A stretch of 54,916 nt of DNA from Porphyromonas sp. (GTDB lineage: Bacteria; Bacteroidota; Bacteroidia; Bacteroidales; Porphyromonadaceae): contig JAUMWS010000002.1 in the NCBI GenBank assembly GCA_030529525.1, positions 1 through 54,916 on the forward strand, written 5' to 3'. The position numbers and the translations under genes were made by a program. Shown piece after piece: positions 1-8,553 of this stretch; position 1 is the stretch's first letter; each line of letters opens with the position of its first letter. Under the pieces are notes generated by a model. It was given only the letters and a program-made list of their open reading frames with translations, made no database searches and was not told where the DNA came from.

Positions 1-164
1 AGAATATGCTCGTTTATCGTTTTTGCTTAACAGGCATGAAAATTTGTGTTAATAAAACCACCCTGATTTAACAGTTCGCTTACCCTCTCAAAATCATATC
101 TCGGGACAAAATAGAGAGAGGGTAAAAGAAGACCACTTTCGGTATGGAATATATAAAAATAAAG
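1..164 (-). repeat. Dispersed ~160-bp intergenic repeat, copy 1 (cut by window start)
   Basis: The reverse complement of this stretch aligns over its whole length with 25287-25449 on the plus strand. Shared blocks include ATTTTTATATATTCCAT, CTCTCTATTTTGT, GAGAGGGTAA, AACTGTTAAATC, TTTTATTAACAC and TTAAGCAAAAAC, separated by short diverged stretches and small indels. Inside this copy TTACCCTCTC (about 80-89) and GAGAGGGTAA (about 115-124) can pair as a hairpin; the pairing is only partly kept in the other copy. There is no ORF in it. The repeat may continue beyond the window edge. Its nature (miniature transposon, recombination scar or regulatory element) is unknown. Confidence 0.7.
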
Positions 165-203
165 GAGCCAACGAGTTTTGATTTTTCAACAAAATTTCAG
201 AGT

Positions 204-234
204 TTGCACGACAAAAAAATAATACCTAAATTTA
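204..234 (+). promoter_or_regulatory. Candidate tnaA promoter
   Basis: TTG at 204-206, a 20-nt spacer and TAAATTTA at 227-234 fit the Bacteroidota -33/-7 form except for the last base. The start site would lie near 241, leaving a leader of about 130 nt before tnaA. No leader peptide with tryptophan codons like TnaC is visible; the only short ORF seen near the start is four codons at 343. Confidence 0.5.
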
Positions 235-369
235 TCCCGATTTTAGGAGACGGATACCCTCCGATTCGGTAAAAATCACGATCAAAACCGAAAAAGAGGG
301 CGAGCCTCCCGAAAAGAACCCTAATATTGATTTATGTACCATATTTAACAGATATAACACAAGTAAGTT

Positions 370-1746
370 ATGGAAATACCATTTGCAGAATCTTATCGCA
401 TCAAAATGGTCGAGCCTATTCACAGATCGACTCGTGAAGAACGCGAACAATGGATCAAAGAGGCAAAGTATAACCTCTTTAAGCTAAGCAGTAAACATGT
501 TTTCATAGACCTTTTGACCGACTCCGGTACCGGCGCCATGAGCAACCGCCAATGGTCTGCCATGATGATGGGAGACGAAAGCTATGCAGGAGCAGAAAGC
601 TATTTCGAGCTGAAGAAGGCTATCGAGGATATACTCGGATTCCCATACTTCCTTCCGACACACCAAGGACGTGCTGCGGAGAACGTTCTATTCTCCACAA
701 TAGTGAAAGAAGGCGACTATCTTCCGGGAAACTCTCACTTCGATACGACCAAAGGACACATAGAATATCGTAGAGCTCATGCAGTAGACTGCACGATAGA
801 TGCTGCATCGCAAACAGAATTGGAGCTTCCTTTCAAAGGCGAGGTAGACTTGGTTAAGCTTGAAAAAGTATTGTCGAGCCATCCGAAAGAAAAAATCCCT
901 TGCGTGGTGCTTACGGTAACCAACAACACGGCAGGTGGTCAGCCCGTATCTATGAAAAATATACGTGATGTACACAACCTCTGCCGCAAGTATGATATTC
1001 CGTTGCTATTGGACTCTGCCCGCTTTGCCGAAAACGCCTACTTCATCAAAAAGAGAGAAGAGGGCTATGCAGACAAGAGCATCAAAGAGATTGTACGTGA
1101 GATGTTCTCTTACGCAGATATGATGACCATGTCCAGCAAGAAAGATGCTATCGTGAACATGGGTGGATTCGTAGCGTTCAAGAATGAGGAACTCTGGAAA
1201 AGATGCCAAATGTTCTGTATCATGAACGAAGGATACATCACTTACGGCGGTATGAGCGGACGAGATATGGCTGCTTTGGCTGTAGGTTTGGACGAAGGCA
1301 CTCAGTTCGATACTTTGGACACAAGAATACGCCAAGTGGAATATCTTGCTGCGAAACTCGATGAGTATGGCATACCATACCAACGCCCTGCAGGCGGACA
1401 CGCCATCTTCCTCGACGCAAAGAAGATTCTTCCTCAACTTCCTCGTGAGGAGTTCGTAGCCCAAACATTGGGTGTGGAGCTCTATCTGGAAGCAGGTGTA
1501 CGCGGTGTGGAGATAGGTGCTATCCTTGCAGACCGTGATCCCGAAACCAAAGAGAACAGATATCCGGAGCTTGAACTGCTTCGTCTGGCTATCCCTCGCC
1601 GTACATATACCAACAACCATATGGATGTGATTGCGGCTGCAGTGAAAAATGTATACGACCGCAGAGAAAGCATCACAAAGGGATATGAGATAACTTTCGA
1701 GCAACCGGTAATGCGCCACTTCACAGTGGAACTTAAAAAGCTCTAA
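370..1746 (+). CDS. tnaA: Tryptophanase (tryptophan indole-lyase)
   Basis: This PLP enzyme splits L-tryptophan to indole, pyruvate and ammonia in the cytoplasm. The 458-residue product is of usual length and collinear with the tryptophanase/tyrosine phenol-lyase family. It has the N-terminal DLLTDSGTGAMS stretch, THQGRAAE, the PLP-phosphate region LLLDSARFAENA and MSSKKDA, whose lysine near residue 257 forms the Schiff base. Family members split between Trp and Tyr substrates; overall similarity favours tryptophan, but this is not proven by eye. It is monocistronic: a candidate promoter lies at 204-234 and a strong hairpin terminator follows at 1784-1830. Indole formation fits an amino-acid-fermenting anaerobe. 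Confidence 0.93.
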   Translation: MEIPFAESYRIKMVEPIHRSTREEREQWIKEAKYNLFKLSSKHVFIDLLTDSGTGAMSNRQWSAMMMGDESYAGAESYFELKKAIEDILGFPYFLPTHQGRAAENVLFSTIVKEGDYLPGNSHFDTTKGHIEYRRAHAVDCTIDAASQTELELPFKGEVDLVKLEKVLSSHPKEKIPCVVLTVTNNTAGGQPVSMKNIRDVHNLCRKYDIPLLLDSARFAENAYFIKKREEGYADKSIKEIVREMFSYADMMTMSSKKDAIVNMGGFVAFKNEELWKRCQMFCIMNEGYITYGGMSGRDMAALAVGLDEGTQFDTLDTRIRQVEYLAAKLDEYGIPYQRPAGGHAIFLDAKKILPQLPREEFVAQTLGVELYLEAGVRGVEIGAILADRDPETKENRYPELELLRLAIPRRTYTNNHMDVIAAAVKNVYDRRESITKGYEITFEQPVMRHFTVELKKL

Positions 1747-1783
1747 AGTGAAATCTTTTCCAAGATACTTGTGAAATGAAACG

Positions 1784-1830
1784 TTCGGCGAGTCTCACCC
1801 TCTTTTGAGTGAGACTCGCCGAATGACTTT
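1784..1830 (+). terminator. Rho-independent terminator of tnaA
   Basis: TTCGGCGAGTCTCAC pairs with GTGAGACTCGCCGAA around a short loop, giving a stem of at least 15 bp, followed by GACTTTTTTAG. Confidence 0.9.
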
Positions 1831-1911
1831 TTTAGACTGTAAACAGAAAAAAAGAGGAACTATTTTTTGAGTTTTATACATCTGCTAACAGGTTTAGACC
1901 CTCTCAAAAAA

Positions 1912-1942
1912 TTGTCCTAATAAAGATAATGTTCTATATTTG
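1912..1942 (+). promoter_or_regulatory. Promoter of the methylmalonyl-CoA decarboxylase operon
   Basis: TTG at 1912-1914, 20-nt spacer, TATATTTG at 1935-1942. Transcription should begin near 1949. This puts the TTG codon at 1940 inside the promoter and makes ATG 1997 the start of the first gene. Confidence 0.8.
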
Positions 1943-1996
1943 CACAGTAGAATAAAGCAAGTAAAACTTATACACAAACACTTATACACTTTTATT

Positions 1997-2410
1997 ATGA
2001 ACATTTCTCACATTGAACACTTGGGTATTGCCGTTAAGAGCATCGAAGATTCTCTACCTTACTATGAAGGAATCTTGGGATTGAAGTGCTACAATATCGA
2101 AGTAGTAGAAGACCAAAAGGTAAAGACAGCATTCTTTAAGGTAGGACAAACCAAGATAGAACTACTTGAGCCGACATCGGAAGACAGCACTATTGCGAAG
2201 TTCATAGAGAAAAAAGGAGAAGGGATCCACCACATCGCATTCTCTGTGGCAGATGTAAATGCAGAGCTGCCTGTATTGGAAGAAAAAGGTGTTCAGCTTA
2301 TCGATAAAAAGGCACGCAAAGGAGCAGAAGGACTAAACATCGCTTTCCTCCATCCAAAAAGCACAAGAGGTGTTCTGACAGAGCTTTGCTGCTCTTGCGA
2401 ACAGTCTTAA
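1997..2410 (+). CDS. mce: Methylmalonyl-CoA epimerase
   Basis: It interconverts (R)- and (S)-methylmalonyl-CoA, linking the B12-dependent mutase to the decarboxylase encoded downstream in the succinate-to-propionate route. The 137-residue product is a vicinal-oxygen-chelate (glyoxalase-fold) protein. It begins with HIEHLGIAVKSIEDS and has FKVGQTKIELLEP and the second metal motif GEGIHHIAFSV; the metal ligands expected in this family (His near the N terminus, Glu in ELLEP, His in HHIAF) are present. The reading frame is open from a TTG at 1940, but that codon lies in the -7 box, so ATG 1997 is chosen. It is the first gene of the operon, 59 nt before mmdA. Confidence 0.93.
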   Translation: MNISHIEHLGIAVKSIEDSLPYYEGILGLKCYNIEVVEDQKVKTAFFKVGQTKIELLEPTSEDSTIAKFIEKKGEGIHHIAFSVADVNAELPVLEEKGVQLIDKKARKGAEGLNIAFLHPKSTRGVLTELCCSCEQS

Positions 2411-2469
2411 AAGAAAAGACCAAAACTCTCGTAATCAAAAGATAACTATAACAAATACAAAAATTTAGA

Positions 2470-4023
2470 ATGAGTACTCAATTAGACAAGATAAGAGAGC
2501 TTATCGAGAAAAGGAATACAGCTCGCTTGGGCGGTGGCGAAAAGCGTATCGAAAGCCAGCACGCTCGTGGTAAATACACTGCTCGCGAACGGATAGCAAT
2601 GCTTTTGGACGAAAATAGTTTCGAAGAGTTCGATATGTTTGTTCAGCACAGATGTACGAACTTCGGTATAGATAAAACAAAATTTCTCGGCGATGGCGTT
2701 GTTGTGGGTTCCGGTACTATAGACGGCAGACTCGTTTACGTTTTCGCTCAAGACTTTACAGTATTCGGAGGGGCGCTATCTGAAATGCTCGCCGCTAAGA
2801 TTTGTAAAGTAATGGACATGGCTATGAAGATGGGAGCGCCTGTTATCGGTCTTAACGACTCGGGTGGTGCTCGTATTCAGGAAGGCGTTAACGCCCTTGC
2901 CGGATACGCAGAGATCTTCCAACGCAATATCCTTGCCTCGGGTGTGGTACCTCAAATCTCTGCAATCTTTGGCCCTTGTGCCGGTGGAGCTGTTTACTCT
3001 CCTGCTCTTACAGACTTCAATATCATGTGCCGTGGAACAAGCTACATGTTCCTCACAGGACCTAAGGTGGTGAAGACCGTAACATACGAAGATGTAACAC
3101 AAGAAGAGCTTGGTGGTGCAGATGTTCACACAACCAAGTCCGGAGTAGCTCACTTCGCAGTGGATACAGAAGAGGAAGGATTGAACCTTATCCGTCATCT
3201 TCTCAGCTTTATGCCTCAAAATAACATGGAAGATGCTCCTGCCATCGAATGTACAGACCCTGTAAACAGAATGGAAGATGCATTGAATCATATCATTCCG
3301 GACTCTCCAAACCGTGCATACGATATGTATGACGTGATCGGAGCAGTAGTGGATAACGGAGAATTCCTCGAAGTACACAAAGACTACGCACAGAATATTA
3401 TTGTAGGTTTTGCTCGCTTTGGCGGTCAGAGCGTCGGTATCATCGCTAACCAACCAAAGGTTATGGCGGGTAGTTTGGACTGTAACGCTTCTCGTAAGGG
3501 AGCACGTTTCGTTCGTTTCTGCGATGCCTTCAACATTCCTCTTGTAACGCTTGTGGATGTTCCGGGATTCCTTCCGGGTACAGGACAAGAGTATAACGGT
3601 GTTATCTCTCATGGCGCTAAGATCCTTTACGCATACGGAGAAGCTACTGTTCCTAAGATTACAATCATTCTTCGTAAGGCTTATGGTGGTGCTTACATTG
3701 TGATGAGCTCCAAGCACTTGCGCGGTGATATCAACTACGCTTGGCCTTCTGCCGAAATTGCGGTAATGGGTCCATCCGGAGCGGTAGAGGTAATCTTCGC
3801 AAAAGAAGTAGCGGCAGCAAGCGATCCTGCGGCAGCAGCTTTGGAAAAAGAAGCAGAATACCGCAATGCCTTTGCAAACCCATACAGTGCAGCTTCTTAC
3901 GGATACATTGACGATGTTATCGAGCCTGCAAATACTCGCTTCCGCATTGTTAGAGCGTTGAAGCAGCTACAGACAAAGAAAGTATACAACCCGGCGAAAA
4001 AACATGACAATATACCGCTATAA
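2470..4023 (+). CDS. mmdA: Methylmalonyl-CoA decarboxylase alpha subunit (carboxyltransferase)
   Basis: This cytoplasmic subunit moves the carboxyl group of (S)-methylmalonyl-CoA to the biotin carrier, releasing propionyl-CoA. The 517-residue product belongs to the acyl-CoA carboxyltransferase family, with both crotonase-like halves. Seen are [15 protein letters not shown], the acyl-CoA-site glycines [11 protein letters not shown] and [13 protein letters not shown] in the N half, and [28 protein letters not shown] and [13 protein letters not shown] in the C half. The same family includes propionyl-CoA carboxylase beta. The following OadG-like, biotin-carrier and membrane beta subunits identify the sodium-pumping decarboxylase instead. 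Confidence 0.93.
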   Translation: MSTQLDKIRELIEKRNTARLGGGEKRIESQHARGKYTARERIAMLLDENSFEEFDMFVQHRCTNFGIDKTKFLGDGVVVGSGTIDGRLVYVFAQDFTVFGGALSEMLAAKICKVMDMAMKMGAPVIGLNDSGGARIQEGVNALAGYAEIFQRNILASGVVPQISAIFGPCAGGAVYSPALTDFNIMCRGTSYMFLTGPKVVKTVTYEDVTQEELGGADVHTTKSGVAHFAVDTEEEGLNLIRHLLSFMPQNNMEDAPAIECTDPVNRMEDALNHIIPDSPNRAYDMYDVIGAVVDNGEFLEVHKDYAQNIIVGFARFGGQSVGIIANQPKVMAGSLDCNASRKGARFVRFCDAFNIPLVTLVDVPGFLPGTGQEYNGVISHGAKILYAYGEATVPKITIILRKAYGGAYIVMSSKHLRGDINYAWPSAEIAVMGPSGAVEVIFAKEVAAASDPAAAALEKEAEYRNAFANPYSAASYGYIDDVIEPANTRFRIVRALKQLQTKKVYNPAKKHDNIPL

Positions 4024-4040
4024 GGTATCTTTCTTCAGAC

Positions 4041-4952
4041 ATGAATTCTTGCAAGATGAATAAGCTTTTCATTAGGAGGATGCTCCTTCTCCTATGTTTT
4101 ATCTCTCCTGTAACGATATGGGCTCAGAGTGCCAAGTCGCTACGCCTGAATGAGGTGTTGGTGATAAATGAAACCAACTTTGTAGACGACTACGGCAACA
4201 GAAGTGCCTGGATAGAGATATATAATAACTCGGCAGGAACGGTAAACATAGGAGGTTGCTTTCTTACTGATGAACATAGCAATCCAAAGAAATATCCCAT
4301 TCCAAGAGGCGATGTGAAAACGAAGATAGCTCCGTTCCAACACACTCTCTTCTGGGCAGACAGCTCTCCGGAGAAAGGGACATTTCATGTCAACTTCTCA
4401 TTAAAAGCAGACCAACCGAACTACCTCGCTCTGTATGATGCAGATGGTAAAACACTCATAGACGAAGTGGTGATACCTGCCGGACAAAAAGCGGATATCA
4501 GCTACGGCCGTGAGATTGATGGTAAAATCGGATGGACTGAACTTAAAAAAACAACCCCGGACACCAATAACGTCACTCTGGATAGTAATACCAAGGTGGA
4601 GAACTTAAAGGTCAATGACCCTTACGGTGTCGCAATAATAGTAATATCTATGTTAGTAGTATTTTTAGCACTTATAGTCTTCTTCTTGGTATTCAGACCT
4701 GTTGGCAAGTCTTTTTCGCGCAATCAGGAGGGGAAAAGAAGAGATGTCAAAGACATGTCTGATGCGGGTATCAAACCGGCATCACGCAGAAAAGGATCGG
4801 ATGATGCTGTTTACGCTGCAATAGCAATGGCAATGTATGAACACTTCGAATCGGGCTACGAAAAGAGTGGACACATCACTATCACCCCCGCAAAGAGAGC
4901 TTACTCTCCTTGGAGTTCGAAGATACAAACCATGAGACAGTATCCAAGATAA
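4041..4952 (+). CDS. Lamin-tail domain/OadG-type small membrane subunit of the decarboxylase
   Basis: The 303-residue product is probably the delta/gamma-type subunit that anchors and assembles the sodium pump. It starts with a signal peptide (hydrophobic LLLLCFISPVTIWA, about residues 15-28). A lamin-tail-type beta domain follows at about 35-160 (LRLNEVLVINETNF, RSAWIEIYNNS, GGCFLTDEHSNPKKY, PAGQKADISYGRE). A single membrane helix lies at about 197-218. The C-terminal OadG signature has AVYAAIAMAMYEHF and the end motif SPWSSKIQTMRQ, which in this family contacts the carboxyltransferase. Topology implied: the lamin-tail domain outside the inner membrane, the tail in the cytoplasm. OadG proteins are usually only about 80-120 residues, so the large outer domain is notable. 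A second ATG at 4056 could be the start. It lies 17 nt after mmdA. Confidence 0.82.
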   Translation: MNSCKMNKLFIRRMLLLLCFISPVTIWAQSAKSLRLNEVLVINETNFVDDYGNRSAWIEIYNNSAGTVNIGGCFLTDEHSNPKKYPIPRGDVKTKIAPFQHTLFWADSSPEKGTFHVNFSLKADQPNYLALYDADGKTLIDEVVIPAGQKADISYGREIDGKIGWTELKKTTPDTNNVTLDSNTKVENLKVNDPYGVAIIVISMLVVFLALIVFFLVFRPVGKSFSRNQEGKRRDVKDMSDAGIKPASRRKGSDDAVYAAIAMAMYEHFESGYEKSGHITITPAKRAYSPWSSKIQTMRQYPR

Positions 4953-5016
4953 AAAGAGGACTCAGGAAAATTCCCCTATACATTAAAGTACATTTACACA
5001 CAAAGAATACACAACA

Positions 5017-5487
5017 ATGCAAACGTACAAATACACCATCAATGGTAAAGAATACGAAGTAACCATTGGAGAGAGCAAAGGTAACGAAGTAGCCGTTAGT
5101 GTAAACGGCACACCATACACCGTAACTAAAGAGAGCAAGCAAGTAGCAGCTCCGGCACCTCAACAAGCAGCAGCTCCGGCGCCTGCTCCTAAAGCGGCAA
5201 CTCCGGCTCCTGCAGCAGCTCCGGCTCCTCAGCCAAAACCGGCAGCAGCTCCGGCTCCTGCGGCAGGCGGTGCAGCTCACGCCGTTAAATCGCCTCTTCC
5301 GGGGGTTATATTGGACATAACTTGCAACGTTGGAGATGCAGTAAAGAAAGGACAAAAGCTTCTTGTGTTGGAGGCAATGAAGATGGAGAACGACATCAAA
5401 GCAGACAAAGATGGTGTTGTAGCATCTATCAATGTAGCTAAAGGCGAAAGCATTCAAGAAGGTCATACACTCGTTACCATATCATAA
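5017..5487 (+). CDS. mmdC: Biotin carboxyl carrier subunit of methylmalonyl-CoA decarboxylase
   Basis: The 156-residue biotin carrier shuttles the carboxyl group from the alpha to the beta subunit. It has a small N-terminal domain (about 1-45), an Ala-Pro-rich flexible linker (about 46-85, repeated APAPxxAA) and a C-terminal biotinyl domain (about 86-156). The biotin site is EAMKMEND with Lys122. SPLPGVILDI and GDAVKKGQKLLVLEAMK are typical of the fold. It lies between the OadG-like gene and mmdB, with only 9 nt before mmdB. The linker DNA is a run of GCT/CCG-type codons, which makes it repetitive and prone to length change. Confidence 0.95.
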   Translation: MQTYKYTINGKEYEVTIGESKGNEVAVSVNGTPYTVTKESKQVAAPAPQQAAAPAPAPKAATPAPAAAPAPQPKPAAAPAPAAGGAAHAVKSPLPGVILDITCNVGDAVKKGQKLLVLEAMKMENDIKADKDGVVASINVAKGESIQEGHTLVTIS

Positions 5488-5496
5488 TAGACTCCT

Positions 5497-6660
5497 ATGT
5501 TTGAAGCATTCTTAGATGTGCTCAAAAGCAGCCTCGATATGTTCGTAAGTAACACGGGGTTTGCCAACGCCACATGGCAACATTTTGTAATGTTGTCATT
5601 CGGATTGCTTTTCATCTTCTTGGGTATAAAATATGAGTGGGAACCTCTCCTGCTTATTCCTATCGGTTTCGGTATGCTCATTGGAAATATCCCTTTCAAT
5701 GAGGAGGCGGCTTTACAGATAGGTATCTACGAAGAGGGTTCTGTGCTCAACATACTCTATCAAGGGGTACGGCAGGGATGGTATCCTCCGCTTATCTTCT
5801 TGGGAATTGGTGCAATGACGGACTTTTCCGCACTTATTTCCAATCCTAAGCTTATCCTTATTGGAGCCGCTGCTCAGTTTGGTATTTTCGGAGCGTATGC
5901 GTTGGCATTGGCATTCGGATTTGAACCAAATCAAGCGGGAGCGATAGGTATTATCGGAGGAGCGGACGGACCTACAGCCATCTTCTTGGCTTCTAAGCTG
6001 GCTCCCAATCTTCTTGGGGCTATTGCCGTTTCGGCATACTCTTACATGGCTTTGGTTCCTCTTATCCAACCTCCTTTCATGCGTTTGCTTACAACGCCAA
6101 AGGAGCGACTCATACGGATGAAACCTCCACGCCAAGTTTCTCATACGGAAAAAGTACTTTTCCCTATCATTGGTCTTCTACTCACTACTTTTATTGTTCC
6201 GTCCGGACTTCCTTTGTTGGGAATGCTCTTCTTCGGAAATCTTCTGAAAGAGAGTGGTGTTACCAGAAGACTTGCAGAGACAGCACGTGGTCCGCTTATT
6301 GATGTTATCACCATCCTTCTTGGTGTTACGGTGGGAGCATCTACACAAGCATCTCAGTTCCTATCTACTCAGTCTGTACTGATCTTTGGGCTTGGAGCAT
6401 TTTCATTTGTCCTTGCGACCTGTGCAGGTATCCTGTTTGTGAAACTCTTTAACCTCTTCTTGAAGGGAGAAGATAAGATCAATCCGCTTATCGGCAATGC
6501 AGGTGTATCTGCCGTTCCGGACTCTGCGCGCATTTCAAATCACGTCGGTTTGGGATACGACGAAAGCAACTATCTTCTCATGCATGCCATGGGACCAAAT
6601 GTTGCGGGAGTGATTGGCTCGGCTGTTGCAGCGGGTATTTTGCTTGGATTCTTAGGATAA
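5497..6660 (+). CDS. mmdB: Methylmalonyl-CoA decarboxylase beta subunit (sodium pump)
   Basis: The integral membrane subunit decarboxylates carboxybiotin and exports sodium ions. The 387-residue product is polytopic with multiple hydrophobic helices. It carries the family's conserved GAIGIIGGADGPTAIF stretch, whose Asp and neighbours are implicated in sodium and proton movement in oxaloacetate decarboxylase beta, and the C-terminal GNAGVSAVPDSARISN motif ending in a long membrane stretch. Oxaloacetate, glutaconyl-CoA and methylmalonyl-CoA decarboxylases share this subunit; the epimerase and mmdA context points to methylmalonyl-CoA. It is the last gene of the operon and is followed by a terminator at 6694-6728. 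Confidence 0.93.
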   Translation: MFEAFLDVLKSSLDMFVSNTGFANATWQHFVMLSFGLLFIFLGIKYEWEPLLLIPIGFGMLIGNIPFNEEAALQIGIYEEGSVLNILYQGVRQGWYPPLIFLGIGAMTDFSALISNPKLILIGAAAQFGIFGAYALALAFGFEPNQAGAIGIIGGADGPTAIFLASKLAPNLLGAIAVSAYSYMALVPLIQPPFMRLLTTPKERLIRMKPPRQVSHTEKVLFPIIGLLLTTFIVPSGLPLLGMLFFGNLLKESGVTRRLAETARGPLIDVITILLGVTVGASTQASQFLSTQSVLIFGLGAFSFVLATCAGILFVKLFNLFLKGEDKINPLIGNAGVSAVPDSARISNHVGLGYDESNYLLMHAMGPNVAGVIGSAVAAGILLGFLG

Positions 6661-6693
6661 TAAGGATAGAGATATTCCATATAAAACATAAAA

Positions 6694-6728
6694 GGATAAG
6701 ATTTCATCGGGAAATCTTATCCTTTTTG
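6694..6728 (+). terminator. Terminator of the methylmalonyl-CoA decarboxylase operon
   Basis: GGATAAGATTTC and GAAATCTTATCC form a 12-bp stem around a short loop, followed by TTTTTG. Confidence 0.88.
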
Positions 6729-6820
6729 TTTTGTCTGAAAAGGAACACTCATCAGAACCGGTCTTTTAGCCGGGAACAGCTTCCTTAATGGAAGCAGATA
6801 TAACAAGACTCAGTGCGCAA

Positions 6821-7594
6821 CTATTCTTCATTTCTCTCTTTTCTAAGCTCATCAAGATAGCTTGCCGTAATCACTCCGGAAGGCAATGCAATAATAGCCA
6901 CTCCAAGCAGAGAAGACAACATACTTATAGCCCTTCCCATTTCCGTTACAGGACAAAGATCTCCATAACCCACCGTTGTAAGAGTAACGGTAGCCCAGTA
7001 AAGAGCATCAAAGAAAGAGTTAAATGTAGGCACTCCGGTATTCGGATTGATATAAGGCTCGGTATTGAACATCACCAAAGCGGTAAGGAAGATGTAGAAG
7101 AGTGCTATTACCAAGACAGAGAGCAAGACTTTTCTCTCCTTTTTCAGCACGTTCAGAAATATGGCAATCTTGTCCGTATATCTGAAAAACTTAAACAATC
7201 GTGCTATCCGTACCGTGCGGGAGAGCCTGAAAATCTTGAAAGCTGGAGAGAATGCACCGAGCACGGGAAGGATAGAAAGGAGGTCTACAATTGCCATAAT
7301 CGTAAAAGGATAAATTAGAAACGACCATCCTTTTCGCTTCAACTTCAGATCGGCTGTAACCCAACGTAAAATATAGTCTACAATAAAAATAGAAACGGTT
7401 ACCAGTTCCATGCGATCAAAAGCAGGATGAGTCGTCATAAACATAAGTGGAACGATGCTCACTATAATAGCCATGATCATAAAGATGTCATAGGCGTAGC
7501 TCCGGACATTATCACGGTGTCCTTTTTCTATGATGACAAATATGCGTTCTCTCATTGATATTGAACGATTGCTCTCTGTATTGTTCTGTTTCAT
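6821..7594 (-). CDS. Voltage-gated-type potassium channel
   Basis: The inner-membrane ion channel has about 257 residues from the chosen start. It has six hydrophobic segments, an S4-like helix with regularly spaced arginines (FRLSRTVRIARLFKFFR) and a pore loop with the potassium selectivity filter TTVGYGD, followed by the last helix. This is the KvAP/Ion_trans class without a cytoplasmic RCK domain. The frame is open to 7687, but the upstream residues are unlike the family. A -7-like TAACTTTA lies on the minus strand at about 7628-7635, which would place transcription start inside that stretch, so ATG 7594 (MKQNNTESN) is preferred. Convergent with the mmd operon. Confidence 0.88.
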   Translation of the reverse strand: MKQNNTESNRSISMRERIFVIIEKGHRDNVRSYAYDIFMIMAIIVSIVPLMFMTTHPAFDRMELVTVSIFIVDYILRWVTADLKLKRKGWSFLIYPFTIMAIVDLLSILPVLGAFSPAFKIFRLSRTVRIARLFKFFRYTDKIAIFLNVLKKERKVLLSVLVIALFYIFLTALVMFNTEPYINPNTGVPTFNSFFDALYWATVTLTTVGYGDLCPVTEMGRAISMLSSLLGVAIIALPSGVITASYLDELRKERNEE

Positions 7595-7752
7595 TACGGC
7601 TTTTAAAGTTTTTATTGATTTCAAGACTAAAGTTACAAGTTTGACTAAAAAAAAACAGCCCTTCATTTCTCCTAAATCATCTTTCAAAGAGGGTTAGATG
7701 GAAAATCCAAAGTCTCTCAAAACCTCCAAAAGAAAGCGAAAAAGCCCACTTA

Positions 7753-7785
7753 TTAAGGGATTATTACTTGTTTTTCCTATCTTTG
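7753..7785 (+). promoter_or_regulatory. Candidate promoter of the RIC-like/LuxR gene pair
   Basis: TATCTTTG at 7778-7785 is a perfect -7 box; the -33 element is weak (TTA 7753-7755, 22-nt spacing). Transcription from about 7792 would exclude the upstream ATG at 7698. Confidence 0.5.
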
Positions 7786-7823
7786 GAGAAGGTATAATGC
7801 CGTTTAACGCTAAAAACGAACCG

Positions 7824-8540
7824 ATGACTACAACACTCATACAGGAGAACAGTATGCTTAGCTGCGTGGTAAGACAACATGTCGTACTACTGCCCATGCT
7901 CAACCGATTTGGGATACGTCTCGGTCTGGGAGATAAAAGCATAAGGGCTATATGCGAAGAAAAAGGAATAGATATAGAGTCCTTTCTTCACATCGCCAAT
8001 AGTTACGTGGATCCTTCATACTTGAAGCGGGTAAGGCTTTCGCCCTTTTATCCCAAGATGGTGGCAGACTATCTTGAAAGGACGAATGCTTTCTATATCA
8101 ATGCTCAAATCCCCAACATAGAAGTGCACATGGCACCGCTATTGCGGGACAGTGGAGACAATCCTTCGCTGAAGCTTTTGGCAAGATTTCTCGGAGAGTT
8201 CAAAGAGCTGCTTCTAAAGCGTATTGCTCACGATACAGATGTGCTTCTGCCCCACTTCCGAGCTCTTCAAGAGAAATTGGGACAGGACATAAAGCGTATC
8301 ACATTGGGCACTCCATCAGAAGAGATCACCGACAAAAGCGAAGAGCTTATCTCGGACATCCAAGGTGTGATGATAAAACACCTGTCCGGAGAGTTCGATG
8401 ATAATCTCTGTTATGCCGTACTGTTCAGCCTTGTGATGATCGAAAAAGATTTGGCTTGTAACAACAGGCTCCGAAATCGTCTCTTCTTCCCCATGTTGAG
8501 AGCTATGGAAGAGGAGTTGGGTATAGAGCCTGTAAAATAA
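7824..8540 (+). CDS. Hemerythrin/RIC-like protein paired with a LuxR regulator
   Basis: Product of about 238 residues from ATG 7824 (MTTTLIQENS); ATG 7797 is possible, and the frame is open back to 7698, upstream of a candidate promoter. The N-terminal part (LPMLNRFGIRLGLGDKSIRAICEEKGIDIESFL) resembles the DUF542/ScdA-type domain of iron-sulfur repair di-iron (RIC) proteins. However, the cysteine pair that usually follows FGI(D/C)YCC is missing. The C-terminal two thirds is helical with spaced His and Glu (KRIAHDTDVLLPHFRAL), as in hemerythrin-like bundles, though not all five His are evident. It lies 13 nt before the LuxR-type gene. A sensor or partner role for that regulator is inferred from position only. 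Confidence 0.6.
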   Translation: MTTTLIQENSMLSCVVRQHVVLLPMLNRFGIRLGLGDKSIRAICEEKGIDIESFLHIANSYVDPSYLKRVRLSPFYPKMVADYLERTNAFYINAQIPNIEVHMAPLLRDSGDNPSLKLLARFLGEFKELLLKRIAHDTDVLLPHFRALQEKLGQDIKRITLGTPSEEITDKSEELISDIQGVMIKHLSGEFDDNLCYAVLFSLVMIEKDLACNNRLRNRLFFPMLRAMEEELGIEPVK

Positions 8541-8553
8541 CTGCACAGCTTAT

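Noticed and set aside
241-369. TnaC-like leader peptide before tnaA
   Set aside because: The leader shows no short ORF with Trp codons; the only short frame found near the start encodes four residues without Trp.
1006-1719. 237-codon frame antisense to tnaA
   Set aside because: Shadow of a conserved gene; Cys/His/Ser-rich product with no family features.
2776-3717. 313-codon frame antisense to mmdA
   Set aside because: It is the complement of a strongly conserved carboxyltransferase gene, has no promoter and gives a low-complexity product with no recognisable family.
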